Positions 1 through 8,070 of a stretch of 64,000 bases of DNA are shown one piece after another. Numbering within the stretch: position 1 is the first letter of the stretch; each line of letters starts with the position of its first letter. The translations under genes were made by a program, and so were the position numbers. The DNA lies in contig NZ_CP037423.1 of the NCBI RefSeq assembly GCF_007754155.1, positions 4,740,765 to 4,804,764 of the forward strand. Reading direction: 5' to 3'. The notes under the pieces were generated by a model. The model searched no databases. It worked only from the letters and a program-made list of their open reading frames with translations, and was not told where the DNA came from. Origin of the DNA: Stieleria neptunia (GTDB taxonomy: Bacteria; Planctomycetota; Planctomycetia; Pirellulales; Pirellulaceae).

Positions 1-84
1 GTCTTTGCGCGTCGACGACCCAACCATCACTGGAGTAGATTGATCGTGAATCCGTCACTCCCGTATTGAGTCAACCATCTGCGC

Positions 85-978
85 ATGGCCATCGGAATCG
101 ATCCCACCGTCGACTACGTCTTCAAGTTGCTTTTGGGCAGCCCGGAACACCCTGCGATCACACTGCACTTTCTCAACGCGATCCTCGGTGATGAAATCCA
201 GATCACGGAGGTCGAGATTCTCAATCCGATCCTTGGCAAAGACGACGATATCGACAAACTGTCGATTTTGGACGTCGCGGCGCGGGATTCAACCGGCCGC
301 CTGTACGACATCGAAATGCAGACGACGCTTCCGGCCGGCCTGTCCCAGAGACTCGCGTACTACACCGCCTCGCTTTACGTCAGCCAAATCGGCGAAGGCG
401 ACGATTACTCGCTGCTGCGGCCAGCCATCAGCATCTGCGTCCTTGACGCGATCCTGCTCCGCCAATCTCTCCAAATCCACAGCGATTTCCGGCTTCGCAA
501 TCGAGATGGCACCATTGAACTGACCGAAGGGCTTCAAATTCACCTTCTCGAGTTGCCAAAATACATGCTCCCGAGCGATAATAGAGTGGTTACCGACCCG
601 GTGGAAGCTTGGTGTTACTTCTTCCGCCGGGCCGACGAAATGACCGCCGCTGAAATCCGACAACGCTTCAGTTCATCCGCCTTCAACGAAGCCGCCGAGG
701 TCCTCGAAATGATCCAACGTACTCCCGAGCAGCGTAACCAATATGAACTACGCCTTAAAGCACAGCGTGATGAACGTGCCAGAATGCAGTACGCGGTCGA
801 CCAGGCTCGTCAAGAGGGAGAAGCACTTGGTGAAGCACGCGGTGCAGGACGTGGACGGATCGAACTCCTCCGCGAGCTTCTGGGTGTCGACCAGACATCA
901 ATTGCAGATCTGTCGATCGAGCAACTTGCCGCACTCGAAGGCGACCTAAAGCGTCAACTGCGCGAGCGTGGAGTTTAG
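85..978 (+). CDS. Rpn family recombination-promoting nuclease / putative transposase
   Basis: This 297-residue protein resembles the Rpn family (PD-(D/E)XK nuclease family transposases), which cut DNA and promote RecA-independent recombination. The N-terminal block with VDYVFKLLLG, followed by ILDVAARDSTGRLYDIEMQ at about residues 60-79, is the typical nuclease core. The D in the first strand and the E-x-Q of IEMQ are the expected metal-binding positions. The C-terminal third is charged and helical with an Ala/Arg/Gly-rich segment (EGEALGEARGAG), as is common in this family. It stands alone, upstream of a broken REP-type transposase, so this end of the window looks like an accessory spot. The start is the first ATG of the frame. 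I am sure of the family, but whether the protein is active or mobile cannot be told from sequence. Confidence 0.85.
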   Translation: MAIGIDPTVDYVFKLLLGSPEHPAITLHFLNAILGDEIQITEVEILNPILGKDDDIDKLSILDVAARDSTGRLYDIEMQTTLPAGLSQRLAYYTASLYVSQIGEGDDYSLLRPAISICVLDAILLRQSLQIHSDFRLRNRDGTIELTEGLQIHLLELPKYMLPSDNRVVTDPVEAWCYFFRRADEMTAAEIRQRFSSSAFNEAAEVLEMIQRTPEQRNQYELRLKAQRDERARMQYAVDQARQEGEALGEARGAGRGRIELLRELLGVDQTSIADLSIEQLAALEGDLKRQLRERGV

Positions 979-1167
979 TGCGGCATTTTGAGCTTCGCTT
1001 CGGCAAACGTAATCCGTCTCATGCGCTGCCCTTCCACCATTCCCTCGTACCGTGCCAGTGGGTGCAGCGGACGGCATCGGATTCAAGGATGCATGCCTCC
1101 GATTCTGAAATCAGATCATAAGTGTAGTGGTGACCGGCAAAAAGTAATTTTGACGGACAAATGGACA

Positions 1168-1488
1168 AATGGTGCCACCCACCAGTATTTGACTCGCCTT
1201 GTCCACCGGGGTGGGATCACACCACTACTCACTCGCGAGGAGGGATTTAAGATGGGACGTCCGCTGCGTTCGGAACAGGTTGCTAGTGACGAAGTGTCGA
1301 TCGTGCATGCCGTGCAGCGGTGTGTCCGGCGCGCTTTTTTAGCCGGGGTCGATCAGGCGACCGGCAAGGACTACGGATTCAGGCGCGAGTGGATTCGGCG
1401 GCGGATGGAAGCGCTGGCGTCTGTGCTCGGCATCGATGTCCTCTCCTATGCCGTGATGTCCAATAATTGTTCGGTGGGTGGCACCAAT
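1168..1488. mobile_element. Truncated REP-transposase element bounded by inverted repeats
   Basis: A 14-bp sequence TGGTGCCACCCACC lies at 1170-1183 and its exact reverse complement GGTGGGTGGCACCA at 1473-1486. The arms bracket a 5' fragment of a REP-associated tyrosine transposase gene. The right arm begins a few bases after the reading frame leaves the conserved transposase sequence, so the truncation and the repeat coincide. This fits a non-autonomous, MITE-like derivative of a RAYT element. No target-site duplication is obvious. Confidence 0.55.
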
Positions 1489-1491
1489 TAG
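1252..1491 (+). pseudogene. REP-associated tyrosine transposase (Y1_Tnp/RAYT), 5' fragment
   Basis: The frame from the ATG at 1252 starts MGRPLRSEQVASDEVSIVHA and runs through a VQRCVRRAFLAG segment to SYAVMSN. That is the N-terminal part of the planctomycete RAYT/IS200-like transposases. In intact members VMSN is followed by the HFH metal-binding motif and later by the catalytic tyrosine. Here it goes VMSNNCSVGGTN and stops, so the HUH motif and the tyrosine are both missing and the product cannot be active. A good ribosome-binding site (GAGGAGG) precedes the ATG. The first part of the longer open frame (from 988) does not look coding. The break coincides with the right inverted-repeat arm. 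Family assignment is from memory of the conserved N-terminus. Confidence 0.7.
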
Positions 1492-1829
1492 AACAATCCC
1501 TGATCGTTTTTGCCGGCTTAATCCATTCCGCTTGGAATACCGTCATGATTGGGAAGCACAAGCCGAAGGCGGCCGAACGGGTCGGTCGTTGGTCGCAGGC
1601 GTTGTATCCCCTGTTGCTGATCGTGGTCCTGGTCTACTCCTTCGTGTGAGCTGAGGGTCGCGAGTGCGAGAATTTGACGGCTTCTCTGAAAAACTTCGCC
1701 CTTGAAGGCGTCGGTTGAGGCCCATTTTGGGTGTTGCGGGGAGGAATGCCCCGCCCGGACTTAAGCGTGCGGTATCTTTAGATTCTAGGTACCGCTTCCA
1801 GTTTTCGCCCAATCACACCAAGCACGGCT
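1492..1829. other. Non-coding gap with a possible membrane-peptide remnant
   Basis: No full gene is visible. A short plus-strand frame from the ATG at 1545 to 1649 encodes 34 residues ending in one hydrophobic helix (YPLLLIVVLVYSFV). It could be the 3' end of a membrane-protein gene cut by the adjacent transposase-derived element, or chance. I do not recognise it. The rest of the gap should hold the promoter of the SPFH gene. Confidence 0.3.
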
Positions 1830-2852
1830 ATGTCATTTATCCTCGGACTGATGATGGGCATCATCATCTACAGCTTCTTCCGCTGCATTGTCGGCGGTTT
1901 CTACACGGTCAGCCCCGATCAACGGGCGATTGTGACGAGTTTCGGTAAAGCTCAGCGTCTGGAAGGGATGCAGGTCACCGATGGTGACACCGATGCTGAC
2001 GGTTTGAGTGACGAAGAGCATCAACGGTATGAATACCCTCAAGTCCGTGTCGTTGGCCCCGGTGGTCCCTATTTCAAGATGCCATGGCAAGACGTGCACA
2101 AGGTTTCCGTCGCGACTCAGGCGGTCGATCTTTCTTGGGACCCCTCGAAGGCGCAGGACACGATCGAAGCGGTCACGAAGGATAACCTGACGACCGGGAT
2201 CAACGGCCAACTCCGCTATCGAATCAGCGAGAGCAATCTGTATCCGTATCTGTTCGGCGTCGCCAGCCCGCTTGAGCACGTGATGGGTTACTTCGTCAGC
2301 GTGCTTCGCGAGCGAGTCGCCAACTTTGTCGACCCCAAGGGCCAAACGCTGTTGGTCGATGCGGACGTGGAAGGGGAGGAAGGCGAGCAAACCTCTCCGG
2401 CGATCGATCTTTCCGAAGGCGTTTCGATCAATGACTTGCGCAAAAATCTACCCCTGCTGAATCAATACATGGAAGAGCAGTGCCGATCGACGACCGGTCG
2501 CTATGGCATCGAACTCGACGCGGCACTGATCACCGAGATTGACCCGCCGGGTGAAGTCGATCGGGCATTGTCGGCGATCAACAGCACACGAAACCAAGTC
2601 GCCGCCGACCTCAGCACCGCCCGTGCCGACAGCGAGCAGCAGATCACGATGAGTGCCAGGGCCGTGGAGATCGCGACGAACAACGCGCAAGCGGAAGTCG
2701 CACCACTTCGTGAACTCGCCCAGACGCTCACCGAGATCAAAAACGAAGGCGGCTCGTCCTGTCTGCACGCCTATCTGCGGAACGCCCGGATTCCGCTTTA
2801 TTCCGTGGCCCGACGGGTGATCCAGACCACCAAGGCGGACAGCGGCGGTTGA
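1830..2852 (+). CDS. SPFH/band 7 domain membrane protein (first of a pair)
   Basis: This 340-residue protein belongs to the SPFH (stomatin/prohibitin/flotillin/HflK-C) superfamily, which forms oligomeric membrane-microdomain scaffolds or protease-regulating rings. An N-terminal transmembrane helix (about residues 3-25) is followed by VSPDQRAIVTSFGKAQ, the classic start of an SPFH domain. An acidic insert (about 47-63, DGDTDADGLSDEEH) follows, then GGPYFKMPWQDVHKV. The C-terminal part (about residues 245-300) is Ala/Glu-rich and probably coiled coil. A second SPFH gene follows 64 nt downstream on the same strand, so the two probably make a hetero-oligomer like HflK/HflC. No FtsH gene is adjacent. 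The start was chosen because the transmembrane helix begins right after it. Confidence 0.85.
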   Translation: MSFILGLMMGIIIYSFFRCIVGGFYTVSPDQRAIVTSFGKAQRLEGMQVTDGDTDADGLSDEEHQRYEYPQVRVVGPGGPYFKMPWQDVHKVSVATQAVDLSWDPSKAQDTIEAVTKDNLTTGINGQLRYRISESNLYPYLFGVASPLEHVMGYFVSVLRERVANFVDPKGQTLLVDADVEGEEGEQTSPAIDLSEGVSINDLRKNLPLLNQYMEEQCRSTTGRYGIELDAALITEIDPPGEVDRALSAINSTRNQVAADLSTARADSEQQITMSARAVEIATNNAQAEVAPLRELAQTLTEIKNEGGSSCLHAYLRNARIPLYSVARRVIQTTKADSGG

Positions 2853-2916
2853 GACACGATGGGTAACGGCTGGCATTCGAAACTGAAAATACAACGATTC
2901 TTGATAGGGTGATACG

Positions 2917-3804
2917 ATGGGATGGTTCGGCGGCGGATTTATTTTCGGCTTGATGTTGATTCCAATTCTGCTTGGATTTGCACGGTTCTTCGGGCTCTAT
3001 GCCTGTGTCGGCGAATGCAAGGCACACGTCTTTACCTTGTTCGGCAAGGTGATCGGGACGCTTGATCAACCGGGGTTGCAGATCCCGGTGCTGAAGTTCG
3101 GCCCCCGGGCCCTGCTGGTCCCGTTCTTCGGAAAATCTTACGTCGTCGACACGTCGCTTCGCCAACACTACTTGCGAAGCCAGATGGTCAACTCGGAAGA
3201 AGGCACGCCGATGGGCGTCGGGATCTGGTATGAGATGCGGGTGACGGATCCGGTTTCGTATCTGTTCACCAACGCCAATCCCGATGGTTCGCTGCAAGCC
3301 AACGTGACCAGTTCGACCATTTCCACACTCAGTAACTTGGAAATGGAAAAGATGCTCGAAGACCGACACTCGCTCAGCCGAACGGTTCGCCGAACGGTCT
3401 CGCCGTTGTCAGAGAAGTGGGGCTACACGCTGGGATCGGTTTACATTCGTAAAGTCGCGTTCACCGATCGTCTGATGGTCGACAACATCACCGAAAAAGT
3501 CGTCAAGCGACTAGTTCAAGTGACCAGTGCGATGAAACAAGACGGTGAAAACCGAGTCGGTCTGATCAAGAGCGAAACGGCATTCCGAGTGTCACAGAAA
3601 ATGGCCGAAGCGTCCGCATCACGTCCCAAGATCGTCGGCAAGGCGCTCAACGAAATCGCCGCCGCCGACTCGGAAATTTTGGACACCGTTTTGTCGGTGA
3701 TGGAAGTTGACACGTTGATCGAGTCGAACGCCGAAGTCGACTTGCTGCCCGATTCGAGTAACGTGCTGATTCAGGTTGGCCAGGGCGGCGGACGTGATCA
3801 ATAG
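2917..3804 (+). CDS. SPFH/band 7 domain membrane protein (second of a pair)
   Basis: This is a 295-residue protein with an N-terminal membrane helix (residues 4-26). A beta-rich SPFH core starts near VFTLFGKVIGTLDQPGLQIP, where a PGL-type turn is typical of the family. RSQMVNSEEGTPMGVGIWYEMRV matches the strand-turn region of prohibitin-like domains. It differs clearly from the upstream SPFH protein, so the pair is not a recent duplication. A helical segment (about residues 185-245) probably mediates oligomerisation. It most likely forms a complex with the product of the 1830 gene and is co-transcribed with it. The exact partner or substrate cannot be told from sequence. Confidence 0.85.
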   Translation: MGWFGGGFIFGLMLIPILLGFARFFGLYACVGECKAHVFTLFGKVIGTLDQPGLQIPVLKFGPRALLVPFFGKSYVVDTSLRQHYLRSQMVNSEEGTPMGVGIWYEMRVTDPVSYLFTNANPDGSLQANVTSSTISTLSNLEMEKMLEDRHSLSRTVRRTVSPLSEKWGYTLGSVYIRKVAFTDRLMVDNITEKVVKRLVQVTSAMKQDGENRVGLIKSETAFRVSQKMAEASASRPKIVGKALNEIAAADSEILDTVLSVMEVDTLIESNAEVDLLPDSSNVLIQVGQGGGRDQ

Positions 3805-3862
3805 GCGGGGGGGGAATGCTTGATCATTGTGTCAATGGATCGATTTTGCCCGGCAGAGAAAT

Positions 3863-3985
3863 GGCAGAACGATACGGGGCAGAATGATGGGGGCAAGACG
3901 ATGGGGGCAAGACGATGGGGTGGCAGAATGATGGGGTGGCAGAATGATGGGGTGGCAGAATGATGGGGTGGCAGAATGATGGGAG
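3863..3985. repeat. 14-16-nt tandem repeat array, copy 1
   Basis: Degenerate tandem units of the form GGGGGCAAGACGAT (14 nt) and GGGGTGGCAGAATGAT (16 nt) fill most of the gap between the SPFH pair and the convergent dehydrogenase gene. The same family recurs at 7731-7952 and 61686-62118. Nothing else is visible in the gap 3805-4064. Confidence 0.9.
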
Positions 3986-4064
3986 CAATGAGACAGATGG
4001 GGCCCTATGGCCTCTGCGTCCTATCGCAGCATTGGTACCCCAGCGATGACCGGTGGCTGCACGG

Positions 4065-6437
4065 CTATCGGCTGACCAGTTTGACTTCGTTCCAGTAAGC
4101 CCATTCGTTTTGCCAGTCGTTGGCCCGGTTTTCCAGCGTCAGACGGACTTGCCGGCCGGCGTACTTGGACAAGTCGACGTGGACGTCCAGCCATTCGTTT
4201 TTCGAGACCGTGCTGGTGCTGATCGTCTGATCCGCGAGGACGTCTTTTCCGACCAGGACGCGCAGTTGCCAATCGCCGTGCGGGTGATGGCTGACGCGCA
4301 TCTGCAAGCTCGTTTTTTTGCCCTCGGGAATCTTCACGTCACGAATCATTCGACAGGGCTGATGGCGGTCTTTCGGATGAGTCTGCATCGCCGACCGATT
4401 GCGGAAGACTTTGTGGTGAACGATGCCACCCTCGCCGACGTTGCGGACGTCAAATCCCGGCGCGACTCGTGCCACCACGCGTTGCCAATCGGGATCCGAC
4501 GCTTCCGCGACATCACCCGTCGCCAAACGCCTGGCCACAGATTCTTGCAAGCTGGAAAGCTTTCCCTTGACGGCCAAGCTCAGTGCTTTTTCGGGGAACT
4601 CTGGCACCATCGGTTCGAGCGCGAACCAATACATTCGGGCCAGGTTGTTGTCCGTCGCATCTTCGGCGTGCATCGCCAAGGCCTGCAGGATCGGCCAACG
4701 ATCGGCGTAGGGCAGACGCTGGACGGCAGACGCCAGGTAGAGCCGTACCACGGGCGATTCATCCTGCTGGGCCATCGACGCGAATTTGTTCAAGACATTT
4801 GCGTCCAACCCGGCCTGTGACGAATCGACGTCCGCCAAAAAGAAGGCGTCGACCGTCGTTTGTTCGCTCAACAATTGGACCGTCCAGGCACGAACATACG
4901 GATCGTCGTGATCGAGCAACATCGTCATTTCCTCCGGTGCCACCGAGCCCGTCACGTGCGCCGCCCACAAGGCACGCAATCGTTTCGGCGAGGTGTCGGC
5001 CTGATGAAACATCTGAACCAGTTGCGTCTTGGCTGCTGATCGATCGAGCGTCCCAGCGGCGGCCCGAGCATGCAGCAACACGCGTGCTTGGCGAACGTAC
5101 CAATCGTTGGCATGCCACTGCATGGCGATCAATTCCCGGTCCGATAGTGATCGCAGATGAGGACGAGCGATGGGGGCCGCCCCTTCGGGCATAATGCGAT
5201 AGATCCGTCCGCTTTGAGGAAAGTTAATCGCGTTGCCGCAAATATCGGTGTCGTGCCAATCCAAAATGTAGACACCGCCTTCGGGGCCGATTTCGACGCT
5301 GAATCCGACCCAGGCCAGATCGTTGGTCGGTAGGAAATCATCGCCGTGTTGACCGATGAAGCTGGAACCATTGGGCACCATCACGTCGGTCAGCACGCAG
5401 TGCTCGTGGATGTTGCACATGAACAGGCGGTCGTGATATTCCTCGGGAAAGGCATCGGCCAGATAAAACCTCGCCCCGCCGTGGGCGGACAAGTGCGCGT
5501 GATCGCGGATGGTTTTGATGTCGTCGTAGATATACGGGTTGATGTGCGGGCGACTTTGCTTGGTGTAGACGCCGCCTTGAACGACATGGAACAAGTGCGG
5601 GATGACGCAGCACGTGGCAAAACCTTGGCCGTGTTTGTCAAAATCAAATCCCCACGGGTTCGACAGGCCGCGGGCAAACACCTCATACTTCTTCGTCACC
5701 GGGTGGAACCGCCAAATTCCGCCGTCGATGAATTGACGCCTCGAATCGCTTTCGCCGGGCCGTCCCACGCGCGACTGGGTGAACACGCCGTGGCAGCCAT
5801 ACAGCCATCCGTCGGGACCCCAGATGAAACTGTTCAGCGTTTCGTGGCGGTCGTTGATGCCCCAGCCGTCCAGCAGCACTTGGGGTGGTCCGTCGGGCCG
5901 ATCATCACCATCGGCGTCGGGAATGAAACTGAAGTTCGGCGGCGAGCCCACATAGACGCCTCCGAAGCCCACCGCGATTCCGGAGGTAAAGGTCAGGTCG
6001 TCGGCAAAGGTTGTCTTCTTGTCAAACACTCCGTCGCTGTCGGTGTCTTCCAGGATCTGAATCCGGCTGACCTTGTCGTCGGTGTGTTCGCGACGGGTGC
6101 GGTAATTCAAATTTTCGACCACCCACATCCGGCCACGATCGTCAAAGCAGAACGCGATCGGTTCGGCCAAGTCGGGTTCGGCGGCAAAGATCGAAACGTC
6201 AAACCCTTTTGGGATCGACATTTTTTTGACCGCTTCCTCGGGTGTCAAAAATGGCGCGTCGCTGGTCCGATGTTGTTGTTTGGGCAGCAGTTGTTGTGCG
6301 GTGGCGGCGGATGGGAAACTGACGAGCCATGCCAACGTCAGGCAGATGCCGGTCAGCCGCGTCGTTCGGTCGTGGGCCCGTAGGCTGACGTCGGACGGCT
6401 GACCGGATTCGACTGGTTGTGTTTCTTGGATCTTCAT
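4065..6437 (-). CDS. PVC-type membrane-associated dehydrogenase with HEAT-like repeats and C-terminal carbohydrate-binding-like domain
   Basis: This 790-residue exported protein has an N-terminal signal-like helix (about residues 28-48, LTGICLTLAWLVSFPSAATA). A six-bladed beta-propeller of the planctomycete/verrucomicrobial putative dehydrogenase family (TIGR02604-like) follows, seen in ISIFAAEPDLAEP-like, GRMWVVENLNY and DSDGVFDKKTTFADDL-type motifs. Helical repeats (about residues 420-650) come next, and a beta-sandwich (about 690-790, ending WNEVKLVSR) resembles galactose-binding modules. In most relatives a CxxCH haem domain is fused at the C-terminus. Here it is encoded by the upstream gene instead. 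The two genes overlap by 4 nt (ATGA at 6434-6437), which suggests translational coupling. The likely role is periplasmic oxidation of a sugar or alcohol with electron transfer to the cytochrome; the substrate is unknown. Confidence 0.8.
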   Translation of the reverse strand: MKIQETQPVESGQPSDVSLRAHDRTTRLTGICLTLAWLVSFPSAATAQQLLPKQQHRTSDAPFLTPEEAVKKMSIPKGFDVSIFAAEPDLAEPIAFCFDDRGRMWVVENLNYRTRREHTDDKVSRIQILEDTDSDGVFDKKTTFADDLTFTSGIAVGFGGVYVGSPPNFSFIPDADGDDRPDGPPQVLLDGWGINDRHETLNSFIWGPDGWLYGCHGVFTQSRVGRPGESDSRRQFIDGGIWRFHPVTKKYEVFARGLSNPWGFDFDKHGQGFATCCVIPHLFHVVQGGVYTKQSRPHINPYIYDDIKTIRDHAHLSAHGGARFYLADAFPEEYHDRLFMCNIHEHCVLTDVMVPNGSSFIGQHGDDFLPTNDLAWVGFSVEIGPEGGVYILDWHDTDICGNAINFPQSGRIYRIMPEGAAPIARPHLRSLSDRELIAMQWHANDWYVRQARVLLHARAAAGTLDRSAAKTQLVQMFHQADTSPKRLRALWAAHVTGSVAPEEMTMLLDHDDPYVRAWTVQLLSEQTTVDAFFLADVDSSQAGLDANVLNKFASMAQQDESPVVRLYLASAVQRLPYADRWPILQALAMHAEDATDNNLARMYWFALEPMVPEFPEKALSLAVKGKLSSLQESVARRLATGDVAEASDPDWQRVVARVAPGFDVRNVGEGGIVHHKVFRNRSAMQTHPKDRHQPCRMIRDVKIPEGKKTSLQMRVSHHPHGDWQLRVLVGKDVLADQTISTSTVSKNEWLDVHVDLSKYAGRQVRLTLENRANDWQNEWAYWNEVKLVSR

Positions 6438-7666
6438 TTGGCCGCCTCCACTTGCGATTTCGTTTGCATGTATTTGACCAGGTCGAACAGGTCCTTGCGG
6501 CTGAGCTGATCGAGCTGGCCTTCGGGCATCATGGACTTTTCGGACACCTTCCTGGCTTCGATATCCTCTTTGGCGATCACCACCCGGGGTTGATCAACCG
6601 TCTTGAGGACGACGCGTCGATTGTCCTCTTCGGCCAGCACTCCGGTCAGCACCCTTCCGTCCACGGTTTGGATCAACTGGGTTCGGTAGCCTTCGGGGAC
6701 GTCGCCGCTGGGGTCGACACTGTTTAACAGCAGGTAGTCCAGATTGGCTCGGTTGGATCCGGTCAAATCAGGCCCGACTTTGCCGCCTGCTGCGTACATC
6801 AAGTGACAGGCACCACAGGTCTTTTGAAACACCACGCGTCCTCGTCTTGCATCGGCACTGGCCAGCACTTCATCGGTGATCAAACGCTTGTATTTGTCGA
6901 TCATTTCACGCGTGTTTTTCTGCAGTTCAGGAATCTCGCCGTAGACTTCCGTGAACTCTTTTCCGAGAACGTCACGGAGGGATCGGGCGATGTAGGACGG
7001 AATGTGTTCGCGTGGGACGATGTTGGTTTTGATGCCGCGGACCAACGCTTTCGCGTAGGCTTTTCGCGTCGCGAGCGTTTCGATGATTGCCCGTTGGGAT
7101 TGGGGGGCTGCATCGGCGTAGCGGGCGAGCAGGATGTTGGGAGCGTCCTGTTTTGCGATGATTCCGTAGGCGCGAATCGCATCAAGGTGAAGCGCTTCGA
7201 TCTCCAACAGCCCTTCCAGTTCGTCGGCCAGACCTTCGTAACGCTGCGTCACCAGTGAGCCGAGGGCGGCCTGACGTTCGGCGCCGGGGGCGCTGGAGTC
7301 TCGGAGTGTCGCGAGTGCGCGTTCGGTTGCCGCGGCGTCGCCAAAAATCTGCGACAGGCGGTCGGCGGATTCACGTATCGACGCGTTGTCACTGCGCGAC
7401 AAAGCCTCCGCCAGCACACTCCAATCGTCCGGGGCCTGGACGTTACGTCGTCCTTCGAGTCCCCGCAGCATGCCTTTCATCAACGCAGCCCGCACGGTGT
7501 CTTGATCGGTTTGGCGAATCGTTCGAACGAGCAGGGCGAGTGTCGCGGCTTCGTCAAGCGCCATCGCGACGGGCTGGGAGGTGAACAGAAGCAGTAGGGG
7601 CAGCAGTACCAGTCGTCCGGATCGAGCGAGCGACGCGTGGCAAGGTGGGTGGGGAATCGGTTTCAT
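6434..7666 (-). CDS. Planctomycete c-type cytochrome with HEAT-like repeats
   Basis: This 410-residue exported protein has an N-terminal signal peptide (LVLLPLLLLFTSQPVAMA, about residues 18-35). Alpha-helical repeats fill about residues 40-260. A C-terminal haem domain carries the motif CGACH (about residue 285), followed by GGKVGPDLTGSNRANLDYLL and later MMPEGQLDQLSRKDLFDLVKYM, whose Met is a likely distal haem ligand. This is the planctomycete haem-binding domain (TIGR02603-like) usually found at the end of PVC-type dehydrogenases. It is first in a two-gene operon with the dehydrogenase, with an ATGA overlap. It probably accepts electrons from that enzyme in the periplasm. Confidence 0.85.
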   Translation of the reverse strand: MKPIPHPPCHASLARSGRLVLLPLLLLFTSQPVAMALDEAATLALLVRTIRQTDQDTVRAALMKGMLRGLEGRRNVQAPDDWSVLAEALSRSDNASIRESADRLSQIFGDAAATERALATLRDSSAPGAERQAALGSLVTQRYEGLADELEGLLEIEALHLDAIRAYGIIAKQDAPNILLARYADAAPQSQRAIIETLATRKAYAKALVRGIKTNIVPREHIPSYIARSLRDVLGKEFTEVYGEIPELQKNTREMIDKYKRLITDEVLASADARRGRVVFQKTCGACHLMYAAGGKVGPDLTGSNRANLDYLLLNSVDPSGDVPEGYRTQLIQTVDGRVLTGVLAEEDNRRVVLKTVDQPRVVIAKEDIEARKVSEKSMMPEGQLDQLSRKDLFDLVKYMQTKSQVEAAK

Positions 7667-7730
7667 CTGGAAGCAGTCAGGGGCGGGGCATCGGGTGATG
7701 GGAGACTGATTGTAGTAGATCCCGATTGGG

Positions 7731-7952
7731 GATGGGGGCAGGACGATGGGGGCAAGACGATGGGGGCAAGACGATGGGGGCAGAACGATGGGGGCAGAAC
7801 GATGGGGGCAGGACGATGGGGGCAGGACGATGGGGGCAGGACGATGGGGGCAGGACGATGGGTGGCAGAATGATGGGTGGCAGAATGATGGGGGCAGAAT
7901 GATGGGGGCAGAATGATGGGTGGGAGGAGGATGGGTGGGAGGAGGATGGGTG
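7731..7952. repeat. 14-nt tandem repeat array, copy 2
   Basis: About 15 units of GGGGGCARRACGAT lie here, passing into units with GGTGGCAGAATGAT and a terminal GGGAGGAGGAT variant. The array lies between the divergent cytochrome and RND-efflux operons, in the gap 7667-8070. Any promoter for either operon must lie close to the array edges. Confidence 0.9.
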
Positions 7953-8070
7953 TGGCGAGCTAAAACCGTGAAATTCGTGACCGTCCGCTACTTGAGCTAT
8001 CATGTGGTGTTTCAATCGAGCACGATTGCACCGCCGCGTTCACAGCTTGCATAATCTACGGGTGTCGTTG

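Noticed and set aside
7637..8015. Pro/Ser/His-rich and Gly-rich short frames in the second minisatellite
   Set aside because: Low-complexity translations of the 14-nt repeat.
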